A DNA stretch of 64,000 bases from Leptospiraceae bacterium (lineage in GTDB: Bacteria; Spirochaetota; Leptospiria; Leptospirales; Leptospiraceae). The stretch lies in the NCBI GenBank assembly GCA_024233875.1, contig JACKPB010000003.1, positions 124,001 through 188,000 of the forward strand. Reading direction: 5' to 3'. The notes below the pieces were generated by a model. That model searched no databases. It was not told the origin of the DNA and saw only the letters and a program-made list of their open reading frames with translations. This document shows positions 7,442 through 14,681 of this stretch, in pieces. Position numbers and translations under genes: made by a program. Position 1 is the first letter of the stretch. Each line of letters opens with the position of its first letter.

Positions 7442-7984
7442 TTATTTTTTCTTTAGGGCTTTGACAACTTTATCAATTTTATTTTTGGCTGAAATCAGTT
7501 CGGAAATTGCATCTTTTGTGAGTGCCAGTACTTCTTCTTCTGTAGCAGCAGTTGAATTGATAAGTTTTGAATTGATTGATGAAATTGTATTTCTTGCATC
7601 AGCTATCGCATTGTCACGAACTCTGTCATCTGCAGTTTTTAATTTTTTATCATCAATCTTATCGATCGATTTTTCTATTCCATCAATCTTGTATTTGATC
7701 TGTGTGAAAGGATTTAGAATCTCATTCAATTTTTCATTGGCTTCTTTCATCTTTTCTGCTTTTTTTTCTTCATCAGAAATGGCATCAGACTCAGCCCAAA
7801 TTGCTTCTGCTAATTTTAACTTAGCATCAAAAATCCCTTTGAAATTAGGATATTTGGCTGAAGCTTCAGCTAATTCTTTTTTATTGTTTTCCCAATATTG
7901 AAGCTCATTTTTACTACTGGGTTTGCAATTGAAAACAAAACCTATGGTTGTTACCAAAAGAAAAAGGAAAATTTCTTTTCTCAT
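7442..7984 (-). CDS. helical lipoprotein, function unknown
   Basis: 180 residues. The signal peptide ends in GFVFNC (Cys 20), a spirochaetal lipobox, so the protein is probably lipidated and exported. The mature part is Lys/Glu/Ala-rich and predicted almost fully alpha-helical, with heptad-like stretches at about 60-90 and 140-178, ending VVKALKKK. ACAGGAG lies 7 bases before ATG. No enzymatic motif is visible. It precedes the SFPD-repeat gene on the same strand but is separated by a hairpin, so it is probably transcribed alone. Confidence 0.82.
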   Translation of the reverse strand: MRKEIFLFLLVTTIGFVFNCKPSSKNELQYWENNKKELAEASAKYPNFKGIFDAKLKLAEAIWAESDAISDEEKKAEKMKEANEKLNEILNPFTQIKYKIDGIEKSIDKIDDKKLKTADDRVRDNAIADARNTISSINSKLINSTAATEEEVLALTKDAISELISAKNKIDKVVKALKKK

Positions 7985-8079
7985 TTAACGCTCCTGTATC
8001 TATTTTTTTAACCAAAGAAATTTATTTTCAGTTTCTTATCACTTCTTTTTTCAAAATTCAAATTCTTTCAAATTTACTG

Positions 8080-8246
8080 ACTCATCTTACGCAGAATTTT
8101 ATTTTTCTAATTTTTTTTAGTTTAAAATCAAAATCATTTTTTGCTAAAAAACCAATAAAAATTTGGGTTTGGGCGATAGCCCAAGCCCAAGCTGCCGGCA
8201 GGCTCCCTGCAACCCCACATTTCGTTTCTTTGCATAATGTGAGTTA
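8080..8246 (-). repeat. dispersed ~165-bp intergenic repeat, copy 2
   Basis: This is the reverse-complement counterpart of 2698-2858, differing by scattered substitutions and a few bases of length. This copy has the complete long hairpin GGGTTTGGGC-GATA-GCCCAAGCCC (10 pairs, one G-U). In copy 1 that stem is partly deleted. The flanking CACATT/AATGTG arms and the CTCATCTTACGCAG end are both kept. It is non-coding. Confidence 0.85.
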
Positions 8247-8250
8247 CTAA

Positions 8251-8498
8251 ATTCATTTCCGAATAATTATTTTAGATCTCATTTTAGAAAAAATGAATTT
8301 CTTGAGTGAAACTTTGATCACTCAGACCAATTTTTATTCGAGGAATCATTCAAAAATTTTCAATGAAAAATGGATTCTAGCCCGACCTATTCAGAGAAAG
8401 GAACTTCTCTTCCAACCAAGTTTTCTCAGGAAAGGAAGATACCTATAATTTTTATTCATTATCCTAATTCTGAGAAACCTTGGATCTTAAAAATTTAT
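8251..8498. other. intergenic stretch, little visible
   Basis: It lies between two repeat elements. The only structure I see is a 7-bp hairpin TGAGTGA/TCACTCA at 8303-8324. No gene is supported. Confidence 0.4.
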
Positions 8499-8602
8499 AC
8501 TCATTTTCAAAAGTATTTGCGTATTCATTATTAAATCAGCAATAAAATGGCTACATACCGTGAATAGAAAAACGCAATTATTTCTGAGAATGGGTATATA
8601 AC
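8499..8602 (+). repeat. dispersed ~100-bp repeat, copy B
   Basis: It shares the blocks CATTTTCAAAA, GCGTATTCAT, TTAAATCAGCAATAAAATG, CTACATACC and ATTATTTCTGAGAATGGGTA with copies A and C. It lies 240 bases upstream of the secreted protein gene at 8841, in the same gap as copy 2 of the 165-bp repeat. Confidence 0.8.
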
Positions 8603-8840
8603 TATCCCTTAAAAAAAGAATCGCATCTTTAGTTTCAGTGCCAAAGTTTCTTTTGATTGATCTGAGCTAAATGAGAAAGGCAGTTCTTTCAATCAATTTA
8701 GATTTCTTGCCACTACGAAGATAGGATGAATAAGAATTTTTCAACTAGAGTTGGATCAGAAATTTGATTTTTATTTTCATTTTTTTTCGAACACGATAAC
8801 CCCAATAATGTCTAAAAAGAAAAAAAAGGAGAATTGTACA

Positions 8841-9332
8841 ATGAAAAAATCGATTTATTTTTTAGTTTTAATTTTTTTTTCTGTGAGTCTTTTTTCAAAA
8901 GAGAAATTCACAGAAAGACCAATTTCACTGGAAGATAAGATTTTTACGATTTTAGAAAAAGAACACAAAGAGTTTTTTCAATTACTAGAAAGTCAGGAAG
9001 ATGAGTTTACAAAACTTTTTTTTACAGATTTTCATTTTTTAAAGAGCAATCAAACCAGAGATTTTTTTAGATTGATTCATCTACCGAACAACACCAATAG
9101 AATCATGAACATATCCTATATGGAATATTCAAACATCAATGGCGTAAGTACCGGAGTATCTTATGAATTGCAATCTAACGGGAAAGACATTGTCCTTACC
9201 AAAGGTACCCTAAAAGATGGCAAGCTATTGAAGGCTACTTATAGATACGATCCGAAAGGTAAGTCCCTAGAAGTCAATGAGTCCCAAAACAATAAGATTC
9301 TTCAAAAGAACTTATATCCCCTAGAAGTGTAA
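8841..9332 (+). CDS. small secreted protein, function unknown
   Basis: 163 residues from the ATG preceded by AAAAAGGAGA; an in-frame start 90 bases upstream would bury the signal peptide. The signal peptide MKKSIYFLVLIFFSVSLFS is cleaved near residue 19. The mature part begins with a charged helical region (about 30-75). A beta-rich half follows (GVSTGVSYELQSNGKDIVLTKGTLKDGKLLKATYRYDPKGKSLEV) that resembles the strand/turn pattern of small outer-surface or periplasmic barrels. I do not recognise the family. It is followed by a strong terminator and is monocistronic. Confidence 0.75.
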   Translation: MKKSIYFLVLIFFSVSLFSKEKFTERPISLEDKIFTILEKEHKEFFQLLESQEDEFTKLFFTDFHFLKSNQTRDFFRLIHLPNNTNRIMNISYMEYSNINGVSTGVSYELQSNGKDIVLTKGTLKDGKLLKATYRYDPKGKSLEVNESQNNKILQKNLYPLEV

Positions 9333-9354
9333 GTCCATCCCTCTATTTCGACAG

Positions 9355-9388
9355 GGCTTTAAGAGGTTTCTTAGAGCCATTTTTTTTC
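9355..9388 (+). terminator. rho-independent terminator
   Basis: GGCTTTAAGA pairs with TCTTAGAGCC (one G-U) around GGTT and is followed by ATTTTTTTT. It ends the secreted protein gene at 8841. Confidence 0.92.
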
Positions 9389-9420
9389 ATCCGATTCCTT
9401 TGAATGCAAGTTCTTTCTTT

Positions 9421-9450
9421 TGATTCAAACCTGAATCTCGGTTTGAATCA
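9421..9450 (-). terminator. perfect hairpin after typA, without U-tract
   Basis: TGATTCAAACC and GGTTTGAATCA form an 11-bp perfect stem with an 8-base loop, 22 bases past the typA stop. No U-run follows in either direction, so if it terminates transcription it is not the canonical type. Confidence 0.55.
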
Positions 9451-9472
9451 AAATTTAGAACTCTGAACCTAA

Positions 9473-11278
9473 TTACTTGGAGGTTCTCTTTCTCAGGGTC
9501 GGGTCAAGAATTTTCTTTCTCAGACGCAATGAGTTAGGCGTGACTTCCAAAAGCTCATCATCGTCGAGATATTCAATATTCTGCTCCAGGCTCATCCGTC
9601 TCGGTGGTACCAAACGTATGGCTTCATCAGCTCCCGAAGATCGAACGTTAGTTAATTTCTTTTCTTTCACAGGGTTCACTTCCAGGTCGTTTTCTCTGGA
9701 ATGCTCACCTATGATCATACCGGGATAGACAGGAACAACCGGATCTATAAAAAGAGCACCTCTCTCCTGAATCTTCCAGAGAGCATAGGCGGTTGTATCA
9801 CCACTATCCATAGAAATCAAAACACCATTTTTTCGACCCGGAATCTCTCCTTTAAAAGGACCGTAACTTGAAAATCGACTTGTCAGTACTCCTTCCCCAC
9901 GGGTTTCAGTCATAAAGAAACCTCTGAAGCCTATCAACCCTCTAGTGGGAATAGAATACTCGATCCTTGTGATACCTGATGCATGGGCTTCCATAGATAG
10001 CATTTCACCTTTTCTTCTATTGAGCTCGGCTATGATGGAACCGGTATAGATATCGGGAAGGTCCATAACCAAACTTTCCATAGGTTCCATTTTTTCCCCA
10101 TTTTCACCGGTTCTGTAAATCACTTCAGGTCTGGACACCTGAAGTTCATATCCTTCTCTCCTCATAGTCTCGATTAGAATCGAGAGATGAAGTTCCCCTC
10201 TTCCGAGAATTTTAAATCGATCCTTGTCCTCGGTTTCCTGCATACGCATTGCCACATTGGTCTGGAGTTCTCTTTCTAATCTTTCCCGAATATTTCGTGT
10301 TGTGACAAATTTTCCATCTTTCCCTACAAAGGGAGAATTGTTCACCATAAAGAACATGGAAACTGTGGGTTCATCGATACTAATTCTCGGTAGGGGCAAT
10401 GGATTACCAAAATCACAGATTGTGTCCCCTATGAATAGGTCAGGCAGACCCGCTAGTGCAATGATATCTCCCGCTTCAGCAAACTCGATTTCATGGCGTC
10501 TGAGCCCCTCAAATCCATAGAGTCGGGTTATTTTGTGGTTGGTTGACTTTCCATCCACCATTCTCACCAAAGTAACGTCCTGCCCTTTCTTGATTTTCCC
10601 TTCGTAAATCTTACCGATGGCAATCCGTCCTACATAATCATTGTAATCCAAAGAAGTGACCTGATATTGAAGAGGGTTGTTCTTTTCTCCTTTCGCAACA
10701 GGAACATGCTCCAGGACAACATCCAAAAGTGGTTTCAAATCACCACCCATTCCATGCTTTAAATCTCTTACAGCCCATCTCTGTTTGGCAGAAGAATAGA
10801 TGATAGGAAAATCCATTTGTTCATCAGTTGCATTCAAATCAGAGAAGAGATCAAAAACCATGTCCACAACCTTGTCAGGACGACTGCCATCTCTATCGAC
10901 CTTGTTCACTACCAGAATCGGTTTGTGACCTAATTGGAGGGATTTTCCCAGAACGAATCTGGTCTGAGGCATTGGACCATCAAAAGCATCGACTAGCAGC
11001 AAAGAACAATCTGCCATCTTCAATACCCTTTCTACTTCTCCTCCAAAATCCGCGTGACCCGGAGTATCCACAATATTAATTCTGGTATCTTTGTAATGAA
11101 CAGCAGTATTCTTAGCGGTGATTGTAATCCCTCTCTCCTGCTCGAGTTCGTTTGAGTCCATGACTCTTTCTTTCAATTCTTTAGAAGTAACCGCTCCAGT
11201 CTCGTGGAGAATGCCATCCAGTAAGGTAGTCTTACCATGGTCTACGTGCGCTATGATACAAATATTTCGGATTTCCAT
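9473..11278 (-). CDS. typA: ribosome-associated GTPase TypA/BipA
   Basis: 601 residues, full length for the family. G1 is AHVDHGKTTL (about 9-18), the switch region contains RGITI, G3 is DTPGHADF, and G4 is NKVD (about 128-131). The domain order GTPase, EF-Tu-like domain II, EF-G domains III and V, then the TypA-specific C-terminal domain (DDELLEVTPNSLRLRKK) is intact. TypA binds 70S ribosomes and is needed for ribosome assembly and growth under stress or cold. It is divergent from rplU with about 100 bases between the starts. No partner gene is on its strand. Confidence 0.98.
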   Translation of the reverse strand: MEIRNICIIAHVDHGKTTLLDGILHETGAVTSKELKERVMDSNELEQERGITITAKNTAVHYKDTRINIVDTPGHADFGGEVERVLKMADCSLLLVDAFDGPMPQTRFVLGKSLQLGHKPILVVNKVDRDGSRPDKVVDMVFDLFSDLNATDEQMDFPIIYSSAKQRWAVRDLKHGMGGDLKPLLDVVLEHVPVAKGEKNNPLQYQVTSLDYNDYVGRIAIGKIYEGKIKKGQDVTLVRMVDGKSTNHKITRLYGFEGLRRHEIEFAEAGDIIALAGLPDLFIGDTICDFGNPLPLPRISIDEPTVSMFFMVNNSPFVGKDGKFVTTRNIRERLERELQTNVAMRMQETEDKDRFKILGRGELHLSILIETMRREGYELQVSRPEVIYRTGENGEKMEPMESLVMDLPDIYTGSIIAELNRRKGEMLSMEAHASGITRIEYSIPTRGLIGFRGFFMTETRGEGVLTSRFSSYGPFKGEIPGRKNGVLISMDSGDTTAYALWKIQERGALFIDPVVPVYPGMIIGEHSRENDLEVNPVKEKKLTNVRSSGADEAIRLVPPRRMSLEQNIEYLDDDELLEVTPNSLRLRKKILDPTLRKRTSK

Positions 11279-11326
11279 ATTGCCATAAATTTATATAGCC
11301 TTCGGGTGTCTATCCATTTGTTATTG

Positions 11327-11373
11327 ACCTATTTTGATACTAAAAAAAAATGTCATTATCAATCGAAATAGGT
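11327..11373 (+). promoter_or_regulatory. rplU leader stem that overlaps the Shine-Dalgarno
   Basis: ACCTATTT (11327-11334) plus GAT pair with ATC and AAATAGGT (11366-11373). The right arm covers the start of the rplU Shine-Dalgarno AGGTGGA, just before ATG 11379. Such a stem could give feedback or temperature-type control of L21 translation; no family model was tested. Confidence 0.45.
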
Positions 11374-11378
11374 GGATT

Positions 11379-11690
11379 ATGTACGCGGTTATCACTATAG
11401 GAAATCAACAATTTAAAGTAGAAGAAGGTCAAACCTTTCTTTCTCAGAGAACAGGAAAAGAAGTAGGTACTGAGTTTGAAAGTGCTATCCATCTTCTTGC
11501 TCAGGAAAACAAAGTACATATTGGAACTCCACTGGTTAGCGGTGCAAAAGCCGTCCTAAAAGTTGTATCCGATGTCCGTGGAGATAAAATCCAAGGATTC
11601 AAGTACAAAAAGAGAAAAAGCTATTACAGAAGATGGGGACATAGACAGGAGCTTCAAAAACTCCAGGTTGTTTCTATTTCGGCGGCTTGA
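11379..11690 (+). CDS. rplU: 50S ribosomal protein L21
   Basis: 103 residues starting MYAVITIGNQQFKVEEGQ, the normal bL21 start; AGGTGGA precedes this ATG. It ends with the conserved basic block YKKRKSYYRRWGHRQ and a short tail. An in-frame upstream ATG at 11334 would add 15 residues that L21 does not have. It is the first gene of rplU-prp-rpmA. Its TGA overlaps the TTG start of prp (TTGA), so the two are likely translationally coupled. Confidence 0.98.
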   Translation: MYAVITIGNQQFKVEEGQTFLSQRTGKEVGTEFESAIHLLAQENKVHIGTPLVSGAKAVLKVVSDVRGDKIQGFKYKKRKSYYRRWGHRQELQKLQVVSISAA

Positions 11691-12007
11691 TTCGAGTCGA
11701 ATTCAGAAAAGATAAAAAAGGAAATTTTCTCTACCTAAAGCTTACAGGTCATTCCCCGGGAAACTTGGGGAAAAAGGGAGAAAATCTCCTCTGTGCGGGA
11801 GTTTCAGTTCTGGCACAGAGTTTGGGGCTGTTTTTCAAAAAACGCAACAAATTGGAGTTTATCCATATTCGGGATGGTTTTTTAGAGTTCCAATTAGTAA
11901 AAGGGAGTTCGGATTCCAATCTAGGTTTTGAACTTACCTTAGAAGGAATCAGTGATTTACAGAGTCAATACCCGGACTCAATAGAAATTTATGATATAGG
12001 AGAATAA
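11687..12007 (+). CDS. prp: ribosomal-processing cysteine protease Prp (DUF464)
   Basis: 106 residues from TTG, overlapping the rplU stop. The catalytic signature is present: the His of LTGHSPG (about residue 20) and the Cys of LLCAGVSVLAQSLG (about residue 34), with the G-H-x(n)-C-A-x-x-S arrangement of Prp. Prp was characterised as the protease that removes an N-terminal extension from L27 in Firmicutes. It lies between rplU and rpmA as in those genomes, but the L27 encoded next door has no extension. Its substrate here is therefore unclear. Confidence 0.88.
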   Translation: MIRVEFRKDKKGNFLYLKLTGHSPGNLGKKGENLLCAGVSVLAQSLGLFFKKRNKLEFIHIRDGFLEFQLVKGSSDSNLGFELTLEGISDLQSQYPDSIEIYDIGE

Positions 12008-12008
12008 A

Positions 12009-12266
12009 ATGGCACATAAGAAAGGTGGTGGTTCATCAAAGAATGGTCGGGACTCAGCGTCACAGAGACTCGGTTTGAAAAAATCCGGCGGGCAGTTTGT
12101 GAAAGCAGGAAATATTTTGATGAGACAGAGAGGAACTCAATTCAGAGCCGGCAATAATGTAGGTCTCGGTAAAGATCATACTCTCTTCTCTCTCATAGAC
12201 GGTGTCGTGAAGTTTGAATTTGTAACCAAACAAAGAAAGAAGATTTCCGTTTACCCATTGTCCTAA
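12009..12266 (+). CDS. rpmA: 50S ribosomal protein L27
   Basis: 85 residues starting directly MAHKKGGGSSKNGRDS, the mature-type bL27 N-terminus that reaches toward the peptidyl transferase centre. There is no upstream in-frame extension with the Prp cleavage motif: the ATG lies one base after the prp stop TAA, with AGGAGAATAAA as ribosome-binding site. The rest (GVGKDH-type loop VGLGKDHTLFSLIDG) is standard. It is the last gene of the operon and is followed by a perfect 15-bp hairpin. Confidence 0.98.
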   Translation: MAHKKGGGSSKNGRDSASQRLGLKKSGGQFVKAGNILMRQRGTQFRAGNNVGLGKDHTLFSLIDGVVKFEFVTKQRKKISVYPLS

Positions 12267-12276
12267 GCCCAATCCT

Positions 12277-12308
12277 CTTTCGTGTGGAAAAGATTTTCCA
12301 CACGAAAG
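12277..12308 (+). terminator. perfect 15-bp hairpin after rpmA
   Basis: CTTTCGTGTGGAAAA and TTTTCCACACGAAAG pair fully around a GA loop. It is followed by A-rich, not T-rich, sequence, so it is an atypical terminator or an RNA-stabilising end. Confidence 0.65.
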
Positions 12309-12317
12309 AAAAAAATA

Positions 12318-12352
12318 TTGACATAAACAAATATTACCTTTTTATTTGTTTA
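12318..12352 (+). promoter_or_regulatory. lexA promoter overlapped by a 10-9-10 palindrome (candidate operator)
   Basis: TTGACA (12318-12323) makes a consensus -35. A -10 of the form TTTATT falls 17 bases later at 12341. The perfect inverted repeat TAAACAAATA (12324-12333) and TATTTGTTTA (12343-12352) fills the spacer and -10 and ends 2 bases before the lexA ATG. A LexA dimer bound here would shut its own promoter. The half-sites differ from the E. coli CTG(T) box. Confidence 0.6.
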
Positions 12353-12354
12353 GT

Positions 12355-12963
12355 ATGAAAGAACTCACCGAAAAACAAGAAACCGTACTTAAATTCATTA
12401 CTGAATCTATAAAAGAAAAAGGCTATCCGCCCACTATCAGGGAAATTGCCGATGAGTTTGAGATCACCGCAAAAGGCGCCTACGATCATCTAAAAGCAAT
12501 CGAAAAAAAAGGATTCATTAAGACCAACAAGAATCAATCCAGAGCGATTGAGTTACTCAGACACAGCGCAGAGGATGGTTTGCCCGTTCAGGCTTTTAGC
12601 ATCCCTGTGATAGGAAGAGTTGCTGCCGGAACCCCAATCCTCGCCGAAGAGAACATTGAGTCCTACATCCCGGTCCCTGATGAACTATCCAAAAAAGGTA
12701 ATTTATTTGCTCTCAAAGTTGTGGGTGACTCTATGATCGGAGCCGGAATCAATAGCGGAGACATAGCTATCATTCAAAAAAAAGAATTTGCTCGAAATGG
12801 TGAGATTGTTGTAGCACTTTTGGAAGATGAAGCCACTCTGAAGACTTACTACAAAGAATCAGACCACATCCGACTCGAAGCCAAAAATAAAGCCTACAAA
12901 CCAATCAAAACAAAAAAAGCAAAAATTCTTGGAAAGTTAGTGGGACTTTATAGAATTTACTGA
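12355..12963 (+). CDS. lexA: LexA repressor
   Basis: 202 residues from ATG 12355; a TTG three codons upstream lies inside the operator palindrome and is less likely. The N-terminal winged helix (MKELTEKQETVLKFI to SRAIELL) has the LexA recognition helix ITAKGAYDHLKAIEKKG. The peptidase_S24 domain keeps the cleavage site GRVAAGTP (Ala-Gly), the nucleophile in GDSMIGAGINSGD and the catalytic Lys in DEATLKTYYK. It represses DNA-damage genes and self-cleaves with RecA. There is no Shine-Dalgarno and the predicted transcript start is within 1-2 bases of ATG, so translation may be leaderless. Confidence 0.97.
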   Translation: MKELTEKQETVLKFITESIKEKGYPPTIREIADEFEITAKGAYDHLKAIEKKGFIKTNKNQSRAIELLRHSAEDGLPVQAFSIPVIGRVAAGTPILAEENIESYIPVPDELSKKGNLFALKVVGDSMIGAGINSGDIAIIQKKEFARNGEIVVALLEDEATLKTYYKESDHIRLEAKNKAYKPIKTKKAKILGKLVGLYRIY

Positions 12964-13000
12964 TTGACAAAAACAATTCTGAATAGCGGGATATGGATAG

Positions 13001-13285
13001 ATGCATTCACTAAGAATTTCTATCCTTCTTCTTTTGCTAATCCATTGTGCTCCACTAAAAGAAGATGTCTCCGATCTGGACGTTAGAAGAATCATAGACA
13101 GGATTTCTATCTCCAGATTTTCCATTCGACTTGAAAATGAAGATCTAACAGTACTCAAAACCGATAAAGAAATTTTTTATGAGGCCTGTGAAGTCTATCG
13201 TTTGAAACCAGAGATTGTCCTGAATAAAATAAAATCATCCCATCCCCAGCTTTATGCAAAATTAAAGGATTCCAATGAAAAATAA
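13001..13285 (+). CDS. small lipoprotein upstream of ctpA
   Basis: 94 residues. The signal peptide MHSLRISILLLLLIHC ends in a lipobox-like LLIHC-AP (Cys 16). The mature part is short, charged and mainly helical (DVSDLDVRRIIDRISISRF, then EIFYEACEVYRLKPEIVLNKIKSSHP). It overlaps the ctpA start by 11 bases, and in-frame coding plus GGATAG upstream support it as a real gene. A DUF4296-like small lipoprotein architecture is possible (helical, about 90 residues), but this is weak. Its place suggests a periplasmic partner of the CtpA protease. Confidence 0.78.
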   Translation: MHSLRISILLLLLIHCAPLKEDVSDLDVRRIIDRISISRFSIRLENEDLTVLKTDKEIFYEACEVYRLKPEIVLNKIKSSHPQLYAKLKDSNEK

Positions 13286-14681
13286 AGAAAGAATTATTTG
13301 GATAACAATTACCACCCTCCTCGCTTTTTTAGTATTCTCACCTCTAGAGAAAGCAAGAGCTCTCTCACGTGAAGCGGAAAAGTACCTTCAAATTTTTCAT
13401 GAGATCTCAACTCTAATTGAAACTGATTACGTAGAATCAATTGAAGAAAAAGAAATATATATCGGTGCAATTAAGGGAATGTTGGGAAGTTTGGGAGATG
13501 CTCACACCCGCTTCATGCAGGAGGAAGATTTCAAACAGCTTCAGGAAGAGACCCGGGGAAGTTTTGGTGGTGTCGGTCTCGAAGTCACTCAATCGGAGGG
13601 GACCATCCTGGTCATCTCACCAATTGATGATACACCCGCTCAAAAAGCCGGTCTTATGCCACAGGATCGAATTCTGGAAATCAATGGTACCTCTACCCAA
13701 AAAATGTCAATTCAGGATGCTGTGAAGCTAATGAGAGGACCTTCAGGAACAAATGTAACAATTAAAGTACGCAGAAAATCAGTCAAAGATCCATTTTTAG
13801 TGACTCTGACCAGAGAACAAATTAAGATTCAATTTTTAAAATCTACCTTCCTCGATGATGAAAATATAGGCTACATCAGACTCTCACAATTCATGGGAAG
13901 AGAATCAACTTCTGTAGATTTCAGAAGGATCGTTTCCGAGTTTGTTGAGAAAAAACCCAAAGGTATCATCATTGACTTGAGATCCAACCCAGGAGGACTT
14001 CTCGATCTAGCCATTGACTTGTGCGATTTATTCCTACCCTCTGATGTGGATATTGTATCAGTAAAAGGTCGCGGAGAAAAATTAATCAAGGTTTACAAAT
14101 CCACTATGGGAAAGGATAAAATCACAGACCTCCCTATGGTTGTTCTTGTCAATGGGGGCTCAGCTAGTGCATCAGAAATTTTCGCCGGAGCGATGCAGGA
14201 TCATAAAAGAGGAAAGATCTTAGGAACTCAGTCATTCGGGAAAGGATCTGTACAAAACATCTACCCTCTCTCTCACAAAACCGGAATCGCACTTACTATT
14301 CAAAAGTACTACACACCCAGTGGAGTTTCCATACATAAGAAAGGGATCACTCCCGATTTAAAAATAAATCCCCTCACACCCGATGATGAGGAGAGATTGC
14401 ATATCGATAAGATTTTGAAAACCAAACTATTGGCAAATTTTGTCAAAGACCATCCAAACTACGATGAAAAATCGATTTTGGAGTTTCAGGATTTGATTTC
14501 CAAGAAAGGTTTCAAACTCAGAAATTCTATTTCTAAGTTACTTTTGAAAAGAGAAACTAATATAGGAAAGATCAATCCTATCATTGATCGTGAGTTCGAT
14601 TATCAGCTCAACAAAGCTATTGATCTTTTGAATCAAAGAGAAGTCATTCAGGACCAGCAGGAAGTTGTAGAAGAAAATTGA
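13275..14681 (+). CDS. ctpA: C-terminal processing peptidase, S41 family (CtpA-like)
   Basis: 468 residues. It starts with a signal anchor (about 9-28), then an S41 N-terminal helical region. A PDZ domain (about 95-175, including GGVGLEV, TPAQKAGLMPQDRILEING and MRGPSGTNVTIKV) follows. The protease core comes next, with the catalytic Ser in NGGSASASEIFAG (near 297) and the Lys in TQSFGKGSVQ (near 323). It cleaves C-terminal tails of periplasmic or lipoprotein substrates. AAGGA precedes the start, inside the preceding gene. Its TGA overlaps the TTG start of tsaD. Confidence 0.96.
   Translation: MKNKERIIWITITTLLAFLVFSPLEKARALSREAEKYLQIFHEISTLIETDYVESIEEKEIYIGAIKGMLGSLGDAHTRFMQEEDFKQLQEETRGSFGGVGLEVTQSEGTILVISPIDDTPAQKAGLMPQDRILEINGTSTQKMSIQDAVKLMRGPSGTNVTIKVRRKSVKDPFLVTLTREQIKIQFLKSTFLDDENIGYIRLSQFMGRESTSVDFRRIVSEFVEKKPKGIIIDLRSNPGGLLDLAIDLCDLFLPSDVDIVSVKGRGEKLIKVYKSTMGKDKITDLPMVVLVNGGSASASEIFAGAMQDHKRGKILGTQSFGKGSVQNIYPLSHKTGIALTIQKYYTPSGVSIHKKGITPDLKINPLTPDDEERLHIDKILKTKLLANFVKDHPNYDEKSILEFQDLISKKGFKLRNSISKLLLKRETNIGKINPIIDREFDYQLNKAIDLLNQREVIQDQQEVVEEN

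Noticed and set aside
7419..7901. 160-residue hydrophobic-looking frame opposite the helical lipoprotein (+)
   Set aside because: It is the antisense shadow of a Lys/Glu-rich gene with signal peptide, lipobox and good ribosome-binding site.
7948..8250. 100-residue frame across copy 2 of the 165-bp repeat (+)
   Set aside because: Not conserved with copy 1, no ribosome-binding site and overlaps the lipoprotein start on the opposite strand.
8751..8840. N-terminal extension of the secreted protein at 8841
   Set aside because: The extension lacks a ribosome-binding site and would bury the signal peptide; AAAAAGGAGA precedes the internal ATG.
12346..12354. TTG start for lexA adding three residues
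   Set aside because: It lies inside the operator palindrome and does not extend a conserved N-terminus; the ATG at 12355 fits LexA homologues.
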